Source: an uncultured Corynebacterium sp.
GTDB taxonomy: Bacteria > Actinomycetota > Actinomycetes > Mycobacteriales > Mycobacteriaceae
Assembly: GCF_946221155.1 (NCBI RefSeq)
Contig: NZ_CAMIAN010000005.1
Location: 1 to 64,000 of the forward strand
Reading direction: 5' to 3'
Length of the DNA stretch: 64,000 bases
Positions 8,348-16,086 of the stretch are shown piece by piece. A model generated the notes under the pieces. The model was not told the DNA's origin, did not search any database, and was given only the letters and a program-made list of their open reading frames with translations. Both the position numbers and the translations under genes were made by a program. How positions within the stretch are numbered: position 1 is the first letter of the stretch; the number at the start of each line of letters is the position of its first letter.

Positions 8348-9678
8348 GTACCGCAGTAGGTCGTGAACTCGGCTTCCTCGCGCGGCACCGCCGCATGGAG
8401 GCCGAGTTTTTCGTATTTGTCGTCCCATTCGAAGGGGCTACGCAGTGCCTCGAGCGCCAGTAGGTAGCGGCTGAGGTCACCCGCCTCGGCTTGCTCTAGC
8501 GCGGCCTGCAACCCATGGTTGCGGGGCAGGTAGATGGGGTTTCGCGGGTGAGGGTCTTGGGCGGTCCAATGCTCGGTCCACTCGGTAGCTCCTGGAGTGC
8601 CTTCGAGGCCCTGGGGAACCTCGCCCGGGGTCAGGTTCGCCAGGAGAGCACCGTAGTCGGGAGCCGCGACTTGCAGCAGATCAAGCAACTGTTCGGCGCA
8701 GTCTGGGGTTCCCAGCGCGTCGGCCATCTGTTCGTCCCACGCCTCGGCATATTGGGGCTGAAACTGCCGTAGCCGTTCTGTAAATTTTTTGACGCCCTCA
8801 TCCACCAGTGGCACCAGCGCCTCAGCTAGGCGCGCGAGGTTCCAGGTCATGATGGCTGGCTGCTGGGCATATGCGTAGCGGCCACGGGTGTCGATGGAGC
8901 TATACACCGTGTCGGTGGCGAAGTAGTCCATGAAGGCGCACGGGCCGAAGTCGATGGTCTCCCCGGATATTGCGATGTTGTCGGTGTTCATCACCCCGTG
9001 GATAAAGCCGAAGCGCATCCAGGTGGCGACCAGGTCTGCTTGGCGGGAGACGGTGGCGTCAAAAAGATCGAGCGGCGACGTGCCTTGGGGGAAGTGGCGG
9101 GCGAGGGTGTAGTCGACGAGGCGATCGGTGACCTGTGGGCCCATGAGCGCGGCGTATTGGAAGGTGCCGATGCGAATGTGGGAGCTGGCGACGCGCACGC
9201 CGACCGCGCCCGGGTGGAAACGGTTGCGCCGCACAGTGTGGCCGGTGGAGAGGACAGCCAGCGAGCGGGCAGTGGGGATACCCAGGGCGTGAAGGGACTC
9301 GGCGAAGGCATACTCTTTGAGGGCGGCATCGAGGGGATAGTGGCCATCGCCTCCGCGGGAGAAGGGGGTGCGGCCAGTGCCCTTGGCGTGGATGTCCCAT
9401 ACCTTGCCCTGGGGATCTGTGTGCTCGGACAGTAGGAGGGCGCGGCCATCGCCCATACGCGGGTTGAATTGGCCGAACTGATGGCCGGCGTAGCCGAGCG
9501 CATGGCCCCCGTTTTGGCCGGTGAGGAAGTCGATGCCCTCAGGGCTGCGAAGCCACTGTGGATCCATGCCCAACTCGGTGGCGAGGGACTCGTTGAGTAC
9601 GAGGACCTGCGGGTCGGGGAAAACCTCCCCGGTGCAGGAGAGGGCGAGTTCCGGGAATTGCTCGGCAAAAGTATTCAT
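8344..9678 (-). CDS. selO: SelO (YdiU/UPF0061) family protein adenylyltransferase
   Basis: About 444 residues. SelO is a pseudokinase-fold enzyme that transfers AMP to Ser/Thr/Tyr of target proteins in oxidative stress. Seen here are YAGHQFGQFNPRMGDGRA near the N-terminus, the AKGTGRTPFSRGGDG loop, RVASSHIRIGTFQ, and the metal-binding region GVMNTDNIAISGETIDFGP. The MNTDN and DFGP pair matches the family catalytic core. The start is uncertain: ATG 9678 (MNTF) and ATG 9690 (MGNT) are both possible, and neither has a good ribosome binding site. A third, ATG 9714, would overlap the start of divergent cobA and is unlikely. The bacterial enzyme often lacks the selenocysteine tail; none is seen here. 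Confidence 0.85.
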   Translation of the reverse strand: MNTFAEQFPELALSCTGEVFPDPQVLVLNESLATELGMDPQWLRSPEGIDFLTGQNGGHALGYAGHQFGQFNPRMGDGRALLLSEHTDPQGKVWDIHAKGTGRTPFSRGGDGHYPLDAALKEYAFAESLHALGIPTARSLAVLSTGHTVRRNRFHPGAVGVRVASSHIRIGTFQYAALMGPQVTDRLVDYTLARHFPQGTSPLDLFDATVSRQADLVATWMRFGFIHGVMNTDNIAISGETIDFGPCAFMDYFATDTVYSSIDTRGRYAYAQQPAIMTWNLARLAEALVPLVDEGVKKFTERLRQFQPQYAEAWDEQMADALGTPDCAEQLLDLLQVAAPDYGALLANLTPGEVPQGLEGTPGATEWTEHWTAQDPHPRNPIYLPRNHGLQAALEQAEAGDLSRYLLALEALRSPFEWDDKYEKLGLHAAVPREEAEFTTYCGT

Positions 9679-9712
9679 GGTGTTGCCCATTGTAGGGGTA
9701 GGCTGAAATGCC

Positions 9713-10444
9713 ATGAGTGAGACAGGGAAAGTGGTGCTGATCGGCGGCGGGCCTGGGGCATGGGACCTCATTACGGTACGCGGAATGCGCGCGCTGCAGG
9801 CAGCCGACGTGATCTTGACCGATCACCTGGGGCCCACCAGTGAGCTGAGCAAGTTGTGCGACGTAGAGGCCAAGGACGTCATCGACGTGGCAAAGCTGCC
9901 GTACTCCAGGCAGGTCAGCCAGGAAAAAACCAACGAGCTGCTGGTGGAGTACGCACGGGCGGGCAAGACTGTCGCCCGGCTGAAGGGCGGGGACCCGTTC
10001 GTGTTCGGGCGTGGCTTCGAGGAGGTGCAGGCGTGCGCTGAGGCGGGCGTGGCCTGTGAGGTGATCCCGGGTGTGACCAGTGCCGTGAGTGTGCCCGCGG
10101 CCATCGGTGTGCCAGTGACCCAGCGGGGCGTGGTACACGCCTTCACCGTGGTCTCCGGCCACGTGGCGCCGGATAGCCCGAGCAGCCTGGTGGATTGGCG
10201 CGCGCTGGCCGCATCCGGGGCCACACTGTGCGTGATCATGGGCGTGCGGAACGTAGCCGCGATTGCAGCGGAGCTGCAGACTGGGGGATTGGCCGATGAC
10301 ACCCCGGCGGCGGTGATCCAGGAGGGCACCACCGACCAGCAGCGGGGATTCCGCTGCACCCTGGGAACGCTGGCCGAGACCTTTGAAGCCAACAAGGTCA
10401 GCTCGCCGGCAGTGTACGTGATCGGCGAGGTCGCCGGCCTCTAG
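9713..10444 (+). CDS. cobA: uroporphyrinogen-III C-methyltransferase
   Basis: A 243-residue SAM-dependent methyltransferase that makes precorrin-2 from uroporphyrinogen III, feeding siroheme or cobalamin. The N-terminal VLIGGGPGAWDLITVRG, the central ARLKGGDPFVFGRG, and GVTSAVSVPAAIGVPVTQRG are diagnostic for SUMT. It is a single domain with no CysG-type oxidase/chelatase fusion and no HemD fusion. ATG 9713 faces the start region of leftward selO. Its stop overlaps the yaaA stop by four bases. No other siroheme or cobalamin gene lies nearby, so its specific pathway is not shown by context. Confidence 0.92.
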   Translation: MSETGKVVLIGGGPGAWDLITVRGMRALQAADVILTDHLGPTSELSKLCDVEAKDVIDVAKLPYSRQVSQEKTNELLVEYARAGKTVARLKGGDPFVFGRGFEEVQACAEAGVACEVIPGVTSAVSVPAAIGVPVTQRGVVHAFTVVSGHVAPDSPSSLVDWRALAASGATLCVIMGVRNVAAIAAELQTGGLADDTPAAVIQEGTTDQQRGFRCTLGTLAETFEANKVSSPAVYVIGEVAGL

Positions 10445-11166
10445 ACGACGAGAGTGAGCTCCGTAGAGTTCTGCTCCACGGTGAAGCCGGCGTCGCGAGC
10501 GGTCTCGGCAACCTCGGCAGCAGTGGTGCCGGTGGGATCCTGAGCCAGCGCGCGGGCAAGCAGGCCCTTGTAGTGCTTGTTGAAGTGGCTGACGACCTTG
10601 CGACTGCCATCGGGGCGCACGGATTCCACCCGCACCGTTACTGCAGACTTGAGCTTGCCTAGCTGCTGGTATGCCCCGGAACGCAAGTCCACCACCAGGC
10701 CGTGCTCCCGCTCTGCGCGTTGCAGTGCTTCGGTGATGGCGGAACCCCAGCGCTTCTTCATTGTGGTTCCGGGGGTGAGCTTGGTGCCGCCCGAAAGCCG
10801 GTAGTGGGGGATCGGATCCCCACCCATAACTAGGCCAAACAGTGCTGAGCCGATGGCTAGGTGAGGCGTGGCGGCGTCAGAAAGAGAAGGCGCATCGAGT
10901 GCATCGTAGAGCACGCCCGTGTAACGGCGCAGCGCCGGCATTGTCGGGGCGGTGCGCAGCACCTGGTTGGCCTCGACCTCGCTGTATAGCTTTTCGGAAA
11001 GCCCTAGGACCTTCATAGCGGCCTCCGGATCGTCAGTGCACAGAGCGACGAGATCGCGGGTGATTTCCTCGCGGATCGGGTCGAGCTCCGGGAAGTGTAA
11101 AGGTTCTCCGGCGGGCAATGAGCCGCCAGGAGCCTTGGTTTCGGACGGGGGAAGCACGATGAGCAT
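10441..11166 (-). CDS. yaaA: peroxide stress protein YaaA family (DUF328)
   Basis: A 241-residue YaaA-family protein. In E. coli YaaA limits free iron and protects DNA and proteins from peroxide. The N-terminal MLIVLPPSETK and the C-terminal VSHFNKHYKG are the conserved ends of the family; SAKFGLV-like and ALFGLVMGGDPIPHYRL segments are in the middle. ATG 11166 gives the conserved MLIVLPP start; an in-frame GTG six bases upstream (GTGGGAATG) is an alternative. It is divergent from proS and convergent with cobA. The role in iron or peroxide defence is inferred from the family. Confidence 0.85.
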   Translation of the reverse strand: MLIVLPPSETKAPGGSLPAGEPLHFPELDPIREEITRDLVALCTDDPEAAMKVLGLSEKLYSEVEANQVLRTAPTMPALRRYTGVLYDALDAPSLSDAATPHLAIGSALFGLVMGGDPIPHYRLSGGTKLTPGTTMKKRWGSAITEALQRAEREHGLVVDLRSGAYQQLGKLKSAVTVRVESVRPDGSRKVVSHFNKHYKGLLARALAQDPTGTTAAEVAETARDAGFTVEQNSTELTLVV

Positions 11167-11235
11167 TCCCACAGACTAGCTAAAACCCCTACCGAACGAC
11201 ACAAGTTAAAGGGGGAAAAGGTAAAGTCATGACTC

Positions 11236-13026
11236 ATGATTACTCGGATGTCACAACTATTCTTGCGCACCCTGCGTGACGACCCCGCAGACGCAGAGGT
11301 GCCCAGCCACAAGCTGCTGGTACGCGCGGGATACATCCGCCGCGTGGCCCCCGGTGTGTACTCGTGGCTGCCGCTAGGCCTGCGGGTTCTGCGCAACGTC
11401 GAAAAGGTCGTGCGCGAAGAGATGAACGCCATCGGCGGGCAGGAAATTTCCTTCCCCGCGCTGCTGCCGCGCGAGCCTTACGAGACCACCGGCCGCTGGG
11501 TCGAGTACGGTGACGCGCTGTTCCGACTGAAGGACCGTAAGAACGCGGACTACCTGCTGGGTCCGACACACGAGGAGATGTTCGCTTCGGTTGTGAAGTC
11601 TGAGTACAACTCCTACAAGGACTTCCCCGTGATCCTGTACCAGGTGCAGACGAAGTACCGCGACGAGGAGCGCCCGCGCGCCGGCATCCTGCGCGGTCGC
11701 GAGTTCATCATGAAGGATTCCTACTCCTTCAACATGGACGACGAGGGGCTGGAGGAGTCCTACCAGCTGCACCGCAAGGCCTACCAGAACATCTTCGACC
11801 GCCTGGGCATTAAGTACGCGATCTGCTCTGCAACCTCCGGAGCTATGGGTGGCTCTGCATCCGAGGAGTTCCTGGCCGTTGCAGACAACGGCGAGGATAC
11901 GTTCGTGCGCTCCACCGAGAGCGACTACGCCGCGAACGTCGAGGCGGTAGTGACGCAGGTACCGCCGGCTCAGCCGATCGAAGGCCAACCCGAGGCCAAG
12001 GTATACGAGACCCCGGACAGCGAAACCATCGAGACGCTGGTGGACTGGGCCAACAACGAAGGCATCACCATCGACGGTCGTGCTGTGGAGGCTGCGGACA
12101 CGCTGAAGTGCATCGTGGTCAAGGTCAACGACCCGACGCTGGATGAGGAAGGCAAGCCACGCGGCGAGTCCCTGGCTGGCGTTCTGGTTCCGGGCAACCG
12201 CGAGGTAGACATGAAGCGCCTCGAGGCGGCCATGGAGCCCGCGCAGGTGGAGCTGGCCGACGAGGCGGACTTCAAGAAGAACCCCTTCCTGGTTAAGGGC
12301 TACGTTGGACCAAAGGGGCTGACAGCAAACGGTGTGCGCCTGCTGGCCGACCCCCGCGTGGTGGAGGGAACCTCTTGGATTACCGGCGCGGATGCGAAGA
12401 ACCGCCACGTCGTGGGCCTGGTTTCAGGCCGCGACTTCACCCCGGACGGGTTCGTGGAGGCCGCCGAGGTGCTGGAGGGTGACCCCTCCCCGGACGGCAA
12501 GGGCACCCTGACGCTAGCCCGAGGCATCGAGATCGGCCACATCTTCCAGCTGGGCCGCAAGTACACCGAAGCCTTCGACGTGAAGATCCTGGACGAGTCC
12601 GGTAAGCGCTCCGTGCCAACGATGGGCTCCTATGGCGTGGGCGTTTCCCGCCTGGTGGGTGTGATCGCCGAGCAGATGCTCGACGACTCTGGGCTGCGCT
12701 GGCCAGCATCCGTCGCGCCCTTCGACGTGCACGTGGTGATCGCCAACAAGGACGCCGCCGCGGGCGAGGCTGCAGTGGAGCTGGTAGAGACGCTGTCCAA
12801 CGACGGGCTGGAGGTCCTCTTTGACGACCGTCCGAAGGTTTCCCCAGGCGTGAAGTTCAAGGATTCCGAGCTGCTAGGCATGCCCCTGGTGGTTGTTGTT
12901 GGCCGCGGGTTCGCCGACGGCAAGGTAGAGCTGCGCAACCGACTGACCGGTGAGACCTACGAGGTCGACTACACCGACGCACTGCCGGAGGCTAAGCGGG
13001 CTCTCCGCGGAGAGGCACGTCCTTAG
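11236..13026 (+). CDS. proS: prolyl-tRNA synthetase, bacterial type
   Basis: A 596-residue class II aminoacyl-tRNA synthetase charging tRNA-Pro. Motif 1 (residues about 55-80), motif 2 ([19 protein letters not shown]) and motif 3 ([17 protein letters not shown]) are visible. Between motifs 2 and 3 lies the bacterial-type editing insertion (about residues 220-400), followed by the anticodon-binding domain. [20 protein letters not shown] at the start matches the mycobacterial protein, supporting ATG 11236. A GGGGG tract sits upstream but at long spacing. The 3' end overlaps the leftward lipoprotein gene by 35 bases. As in M. tuberculosis, proS sits near rimP-nusA-infB. Confidence 0.96.
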   Translation: MITRMSQLFLRTLRDDPADAEVPSHKLLVRAGYIRRVAPGVYSWLPLGLRVLRNVEKVVREEMNAIGGQEISFPALLPREPYETTGRWVEYGDALFRLKDRKNADYLLGPTHEEMFASVVKSEYNSYKDFPVILYQVQTKYRDEERPRAGILRGREFIMKDSYSFNMDDEGLEESYQLHRKAYQNIFDRLGIKYAICSATSGAMGGSASEEFLAVADNGEDTFVRSTESDYAANVEAVVTQVPPAQPIEGQPEAKVYETPDSETIETLVDWANNEGITIDGRAVEAADTLKCIVVKVNDPTLDEEGKPRGESLAGVLVPGNREVDMKRLEAAMEPAQVELADEADFKKNPFLVKGYVGPKGLTANGVRLLADPRVVEGTSWITGADAKNRHVVGLVSGRDFTPDGFVEAAEVLEGDPSPDGKGTLTLARGIEIGHIFQLGRKYTEAFDVKILDESGKRSVPTMGSYGVGVSRLVGVIAEQMLDDSGLRWPASVAPFDVHVVIANKDAAAGEAAVELVETLSNDGLEVLFDDRPKVSPGVKFKDSELLGMPLVVVVGRGFADGKVELRNRLTGETYEVDYTDALPEAKRALRGEARP

Positions 13027-13921
13027 GGTCCTTGCCCTGAAGCCGCTCTAGAGTGGCTTCGCCCCAGGCGTTAGCTCCCACCCAATTGGCGGCGTAGGCG
13101 ACGGCCTGCGCATTGGAGGCCAGTCCCGTGATGCGTCGAAGCTGGGTGGTGATAGGCAGCAGGGTGGGGTGGAAGTACTCCGCGGCGCTTTGCTTTCCGT
13201 CGGCTTCGCCCTGCGTATATCCGGGCTCGGGGGTAGGGACTTCCGAATCCAGCTTCTCCAAGACGTCGGTCGTGAGGTCGCGCAGCACGCGCAGCTGATC
13301 GGCCAAGGATTGGATGCGCGAACGTGTCTTGTCCTCTGGGCTCTTGGCCAGTGCGACGCCCGAGGCGTAGATCGCGCCGTAAGTCAGCGTCAGCAAAGTA
13401 CGAAACTCTGCTGCTACATCGACATCCGGGTTAGAAAAGCCCTCGACGACCTCCGCGCTGACTTCGAGGGGGTGTTTGAGGCGCTCCTTATTGCTCGCCG
13501 CCTGGTATGCGGCGGACAGTCCGGCGATGAGGGAGGCCGGCGCGCCCAGTTCGCTGTTGAGGGCGCGATCGTAGACCTTGTCTAGGGAGACGGCTTTCCT
13601 GGGAGCGTTCTTGGTCTCGGAAATTTTTTCTACGCACCCCTGGGGCGTGTTTCCCTTGCTATCGGTGCCGCACAGGCGCCGGGTTTCTTCTGTGACCAGG
13701 TCGTACTGTTTGCCGAGAAATCCAGACCACTTCTTCGCCTGCTTGGCCTCAGAATTTTTCTGCGCGCTGCGCAGCGCCGTCGCGAGTTCGAGGAGCTGTT
13801 CATTGGCTTGCGGTTCCTCGCCGAAATCGCAGGCCGAGATCGTCAGACCCGCGCCAAGAAGCGTACTAGCTCCCAGAAAGCGGCGGCGGGTGAGGAGGGG
13901 GCGAGAGCTGGTCATATTCAT
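12992..13921 (-). CDS. Tat-exported lipoprotein, DUF4439-like position
   Basis: About 309 residues. The N-terminus has a twin-arginine signal ([11 protein letters not shown]) and a lipobox (TISAC) near residue 31, predicting Tat export and lipid anchoring outside the cytoplasmic membrane. The mature part is helical, Ala- and Glu-rich, with two Cys (RRLCGTD and PQGCVEK) that could form a disulfide. The location between proS and rimP matches the alanine-rich DUF4439 (ferritin-like) proteins of mycobacteria; I infer but cannot prove family membership. ATG 13921 is chosen over TTG 13924 and ATG 13915. Function is unknown. Confidence 0.75.
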   Translation of the reverse strand: MNMTSSRPLLTRRRFLGASTLLGAGLTISACDFGEEPQANEQLLELATALRSAQKNSEAKQAKKWSGFLGKQYDLVTEETRRLCGTDSKGNTPQGCVEKISETKNAPRKAVSLDKVYDRALNSELGAPASLIAGLSAAYQAASNKERLKHPLEVSAEVVEGFSNPDVDVAAEFRTLLTLTYGAIYASGVALAKSPEDKTRSRIQSLADQLRVLRDLTTDVLEKLDSEVPTPEPGYTQGEADGKQSAAEYFHPTLLPITTQLRRITGLASNAQAVAYAANWVGANAWGEATLERLQGKDPKDVPLRGEPA

Positions 13922-13926
13922 CAAGA

Positions 13927-13941
13927 CTAGAAGTCTACTAG
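13927..13941. promoter_or_regulatory. imperfect palindrome in the lipoprotein/rimP divergent gap
   Basis: CTAGAAGTCTACTAG is an imperfect 15-bp palindrome in the 42-bp gap between two divergent starts. TAGACT just before rimP resembles a -10 element placed for a near-leaderless transcript. No regulator is known for it. Confidence 0.25.
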
Positions 13942-13963
13942 AAGCCGGGTACTGCTAGACTGC

Positions 13964-14539
13964 ATGGTCATGGCATTTCCAAACAAGGAGCAGCTCGAAG
14001 ACTCGCTGCGCGGACTGGTAGAAGAATTCGGTCTGCTGATCGAGGACATCAAGATCACGAAGGCCGGAGCGAAGTCCGCCATTCGGATCGCAGTGGATAC
14101 CGCCAACCCCCGCGCCGACCGCCCGGATCTGGATCAGCTGGAAGAGCTGAGCCGTGAAGTCTCGAAGCATTTGGATGACGCCGAGGCAGCAGGGGACATG
14201 AGCTTCGGGCCCGGATACACCCTGGAGCTGACGACCCCTGGCGTCGACTTCCCACTCGTCGAGCAACGCCACTGGGTGCGTAACATCGGGCGCCTCGTGC
14301 GACTGGCCGACGGGGTGGAACGCATTGCGCAGGTAGACGGCGACGATGTCGTTTTGATCACACCCAGTAAGAAACAGCCCAGCGTGCGTCGCGTGCGATT
14401 CGCAGATGTAGCCGGTGCGGTGGTAGAAGTGGAATTCTCACAGGCACCCGCCGCGGAGGCAGACCTTGTGGGTTTGGCTATTGACGCCTACGGGTTGCCC
14501 GGTGCAGAAGATCAACAGGATAGTCCGGCTGAAGACTAG
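13964..14539 (+). CDS. rimP: ribosome maturation factor RimP
   Basis: A 191-residue protein needed for 30S subunit maturation. The N-terminal domain holds [12 protein letters not shown] and [12 protein letters not shown]; the family signature [16 protein letters not shown] lies at about residues 85-100, and a C-terminal SH3-like domain follows. ATG 13964 and ATG 13970 are both possible and no strong ribosome binding site is present, so a leaderless mRNA is plausible. It begins the rimP-nusA-ylxR-infB-rbfA cluster, nine bases upstream of nusA. The acidic tail of about 15 residues is not conserved. Confidence 0.93.
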   Translation: MVMAFPNKEQLEDSLRGLVEEFGLLIEDIKITKAGAKSAIRIAVDTANPRADRPDLDQLEELSREVSKHLDDAEAAGDMSFGPGYTLELTTPGVDFPLVEQRHWVRNIGRLVRLADGVERIAQVDGDDVVLITPSKKQPSVRRVRFADVAGAVVEVEFSQAPAAEADLVGLAIDAYGLPGAEDQQDSPAED

Positions 14540-14548
14540 GAGTAACAA

Positions 14549-15562
14549 GTGAATATTGATATGGCCGCACTGCGTGCAGTCGAAAAGCAGGAGTCGGTGG
14601 ATTTCGACGACCTGCTGGAGGGGGTTAAACGGGGACTGCGCGAGGCGTACCGGGCGAAGAGTCACTTCACCGGTCCAGTAGATGTGGACATCGACCCGAT
14701 TAGTGGCGAAGTGACTATCTACCAGGTGGAAAAGGACGAAGAGGGAAACGTCACCGGACGCATCGACGACACTCCAAAAAATTTCGGTCGCGACGGCGCG
14801 CTGGCTGTGCGCGAAGCTATTCGCTTCCGCATCAAATCCGCTCGCGTGCAGAACCGCTATGACGAGTATGCAGAGCTGCGCTATCGAGTGGTCTCCGGCG
14901 TGGTTTCCGCCGATGCTCGCGCCAACGAGCGCGGTGTGACCATCGTGCACCTGGGTACCGAGGCGAACGGCCAAGATGGACAGATTCTGCCCGCAGAGCA
15001 CATCCCCGGCGAAGAGCTGGAGCACGGCAAGCGCGTGAAGGCTTTCGTTACGGACGTGATCAACAATGCCAACCGTATGGTGCAGATCAACCTGTCCCGC
15101 ACGCACCCGGAGCTGGTGAAGGGGCTATTCGCTCTGGAGGTTCCGGAGGTTGCCGACGGCTCCGTGGAAATCGTCTCCGTGGCCCGCGAGGCAGGACACC
15201 GCACCAAGATCGCCGTGCGATCGACGATCAAAGGGCTGAACGCCAAGGGCGCCTGCATCGGTCCGCGCGGTCAGCGAGTCTCCAACATTATGCAGGAACT
15301 GGGTGGGGAGAAGATTGACATCATCGACTACTCGGATGATCCGGCGACCTTTGTTGGCAATGCGCTATCGCCCTCAAAGATCGTCAGCGTGAAGGTCACC
15401 GACCCGGAGATGCAGATCGCCCGCGCCGTCGTGCCGGACTACCAGCTGAGCCTCGCCATTGGCCGCGAGGGGCAGAATGCCCGTCTGGCCGCACGCCTGA
15501 CCGGGTGGAAGATCGACATTCGTTCGGAGACGGACGCCGCGGCGGAGGACACGCCCAGTTAA
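14549..15562 (+). CDS. nusA: transcription termination/antitermination factor NusA
   Basis: A 337-residue RNA polymerase-binding factor controlling pausing, termination and antitermination. The N-terminal domain (1-125) is followed by S1 (about 130-200) and two KH domains; GACIGPRGQRVSNIMQELGG marks KH1 and LSLAIGREGQNARLAARLTG marks KH2. It lacks the C-terminal acidic repeats of E. coli NusA, as usual in actinobacteria. The GTG start at 14549 follows AGGAG with good spacing. The preceding rimP stop is nine bases away, so the two are almost certainly cotranscribed. Confidence 0.95.
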   Translation: MNIDMAALRAVEKQESVDFDDLLEGVKRGLREAYRAKSHFTGPVDVDIDPISGEVTIYQVEKDEEGNVTGRIDDTPKNFGRDGALAVREAIRFRIKSARVQNRYDEYAELRYRVVSGVVSADARANERGVTIVHLGTEANGQDGQILPAEHIPGEELEHGKRVKAFVTDVINNANRMVQINLSRTHPELVKGLFALEVPEVADGSVEIVSVAREAGHRTKIAVRSTIKGLNAKGACIGPRGQRVSNIMQELGGEKIDIIDYSDDPATFVGNALSPSKIVSVKVTDPEMQIARAVVPDYQLSLAIGREGQNARLAARLTGWKIDIRSETDAAAEDTPS

Positions 15563-15571
15563 CTGTTTCAG

Positions 15572-15946
15572 GTGTCGGCGCGATACACTGGATCAGTGGT
15601 AACCCGTGAGTATCCCACGAGCAAGCGCCTTCCGCTGAGGACGTGCATTGCAACGAAGCAGGTGAAGGGAATAGATCAGCTGTTGCGTTGCGTTGTGCGG
15701 AGAAGCATGGAGGACGCCGAGGCCGAGGGTAAACTCCAGGTAGTCCCCGATCCGGGTCGGAAACTTCCCGGGCGAGGCGCGTGGATCACTCCCACAGTGG
15801 AGGCATGGGAAATCGCCGTGAAGCGCAGGGCCTTCGGCCGTGCGTTGAGGGTATCCGCCAACGTGGATGCAGACCCTGTACGTGAATACATCGTCACACT
15901 GCCAGTGACAGTGACAAGTAAAGACGAGGAAGTTACGTCGACATGA
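15572..15946 (+). CDS. ylxR: YlxR family (DUF448) RNA-binding protein
   Basis: About 124 residues, or 116 if the in-frame GTG at 15596 is used. YlxR proteins are small, basic and nucleic-acid binding, always between nusA and infB; relatives have been linked to transcription regulation and RNase P. The signature LRTCIATK replaces the usual RTCVGCR, so the second Cys is lost, while GRGAWI and the RAFGRALR helix are kept. No clear ribosome binding site precedes either start, which fits translation coupled to nusA nine bases upstream. Confidence 0.85.
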   Translation: MSARYTGSVVTREYPTSKRLPLRTCIATKQVKGIDQLLRCVVRRSMEDAEAEGKLQVVPDPGRKLPGRGAWITPTVEAWEIAVKRRAFGRALRVSANVDADPVREYIVTLPVTVTSKDEEVTST

Positions 15947-16029
15947 AGAACAACCAACCCTGATGAGCACGCGATGAAGCAGCATCAGCGATGAGTATCT
16001 ACAAGTACGGGAGTCGTAAGTAGCCCGGC

Positions 16030-16045
16030 TGCAGGCACACCTGCA
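16030..16045. promoter_or_regulatory. perfect hairpin in the ylxR-infB gap
   Basis: TGCAGG-CACA-CCTGCA is a perfect 6-bp stem with a 4-base loop, 41 bases before the infB start in a 140-bp gap (15947-16086). No T-run follows, so it is not a classical terminator. It may stabilise or process the infB leader. The rest of the gap holds no gene that I can see. Confidence 0.4.
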
Positions 16046-16086
16046 CGCTAGAGCGCACTACGGCTCCGCAAACATGAAGGAGAGTA

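Noticed and set aside
6905..8428. Long open frame opposite mqo
   Set aside because: The translated sequence lacks any recognisable domain while mqo is complete and highly codon-biased.
9690..9714. selO start at ATG 9714
   Set aside because: It would overlap the cobA start codon on the opposite strand, and the extra residues are not family-like; ATG 9678 or 9690 is preferred.
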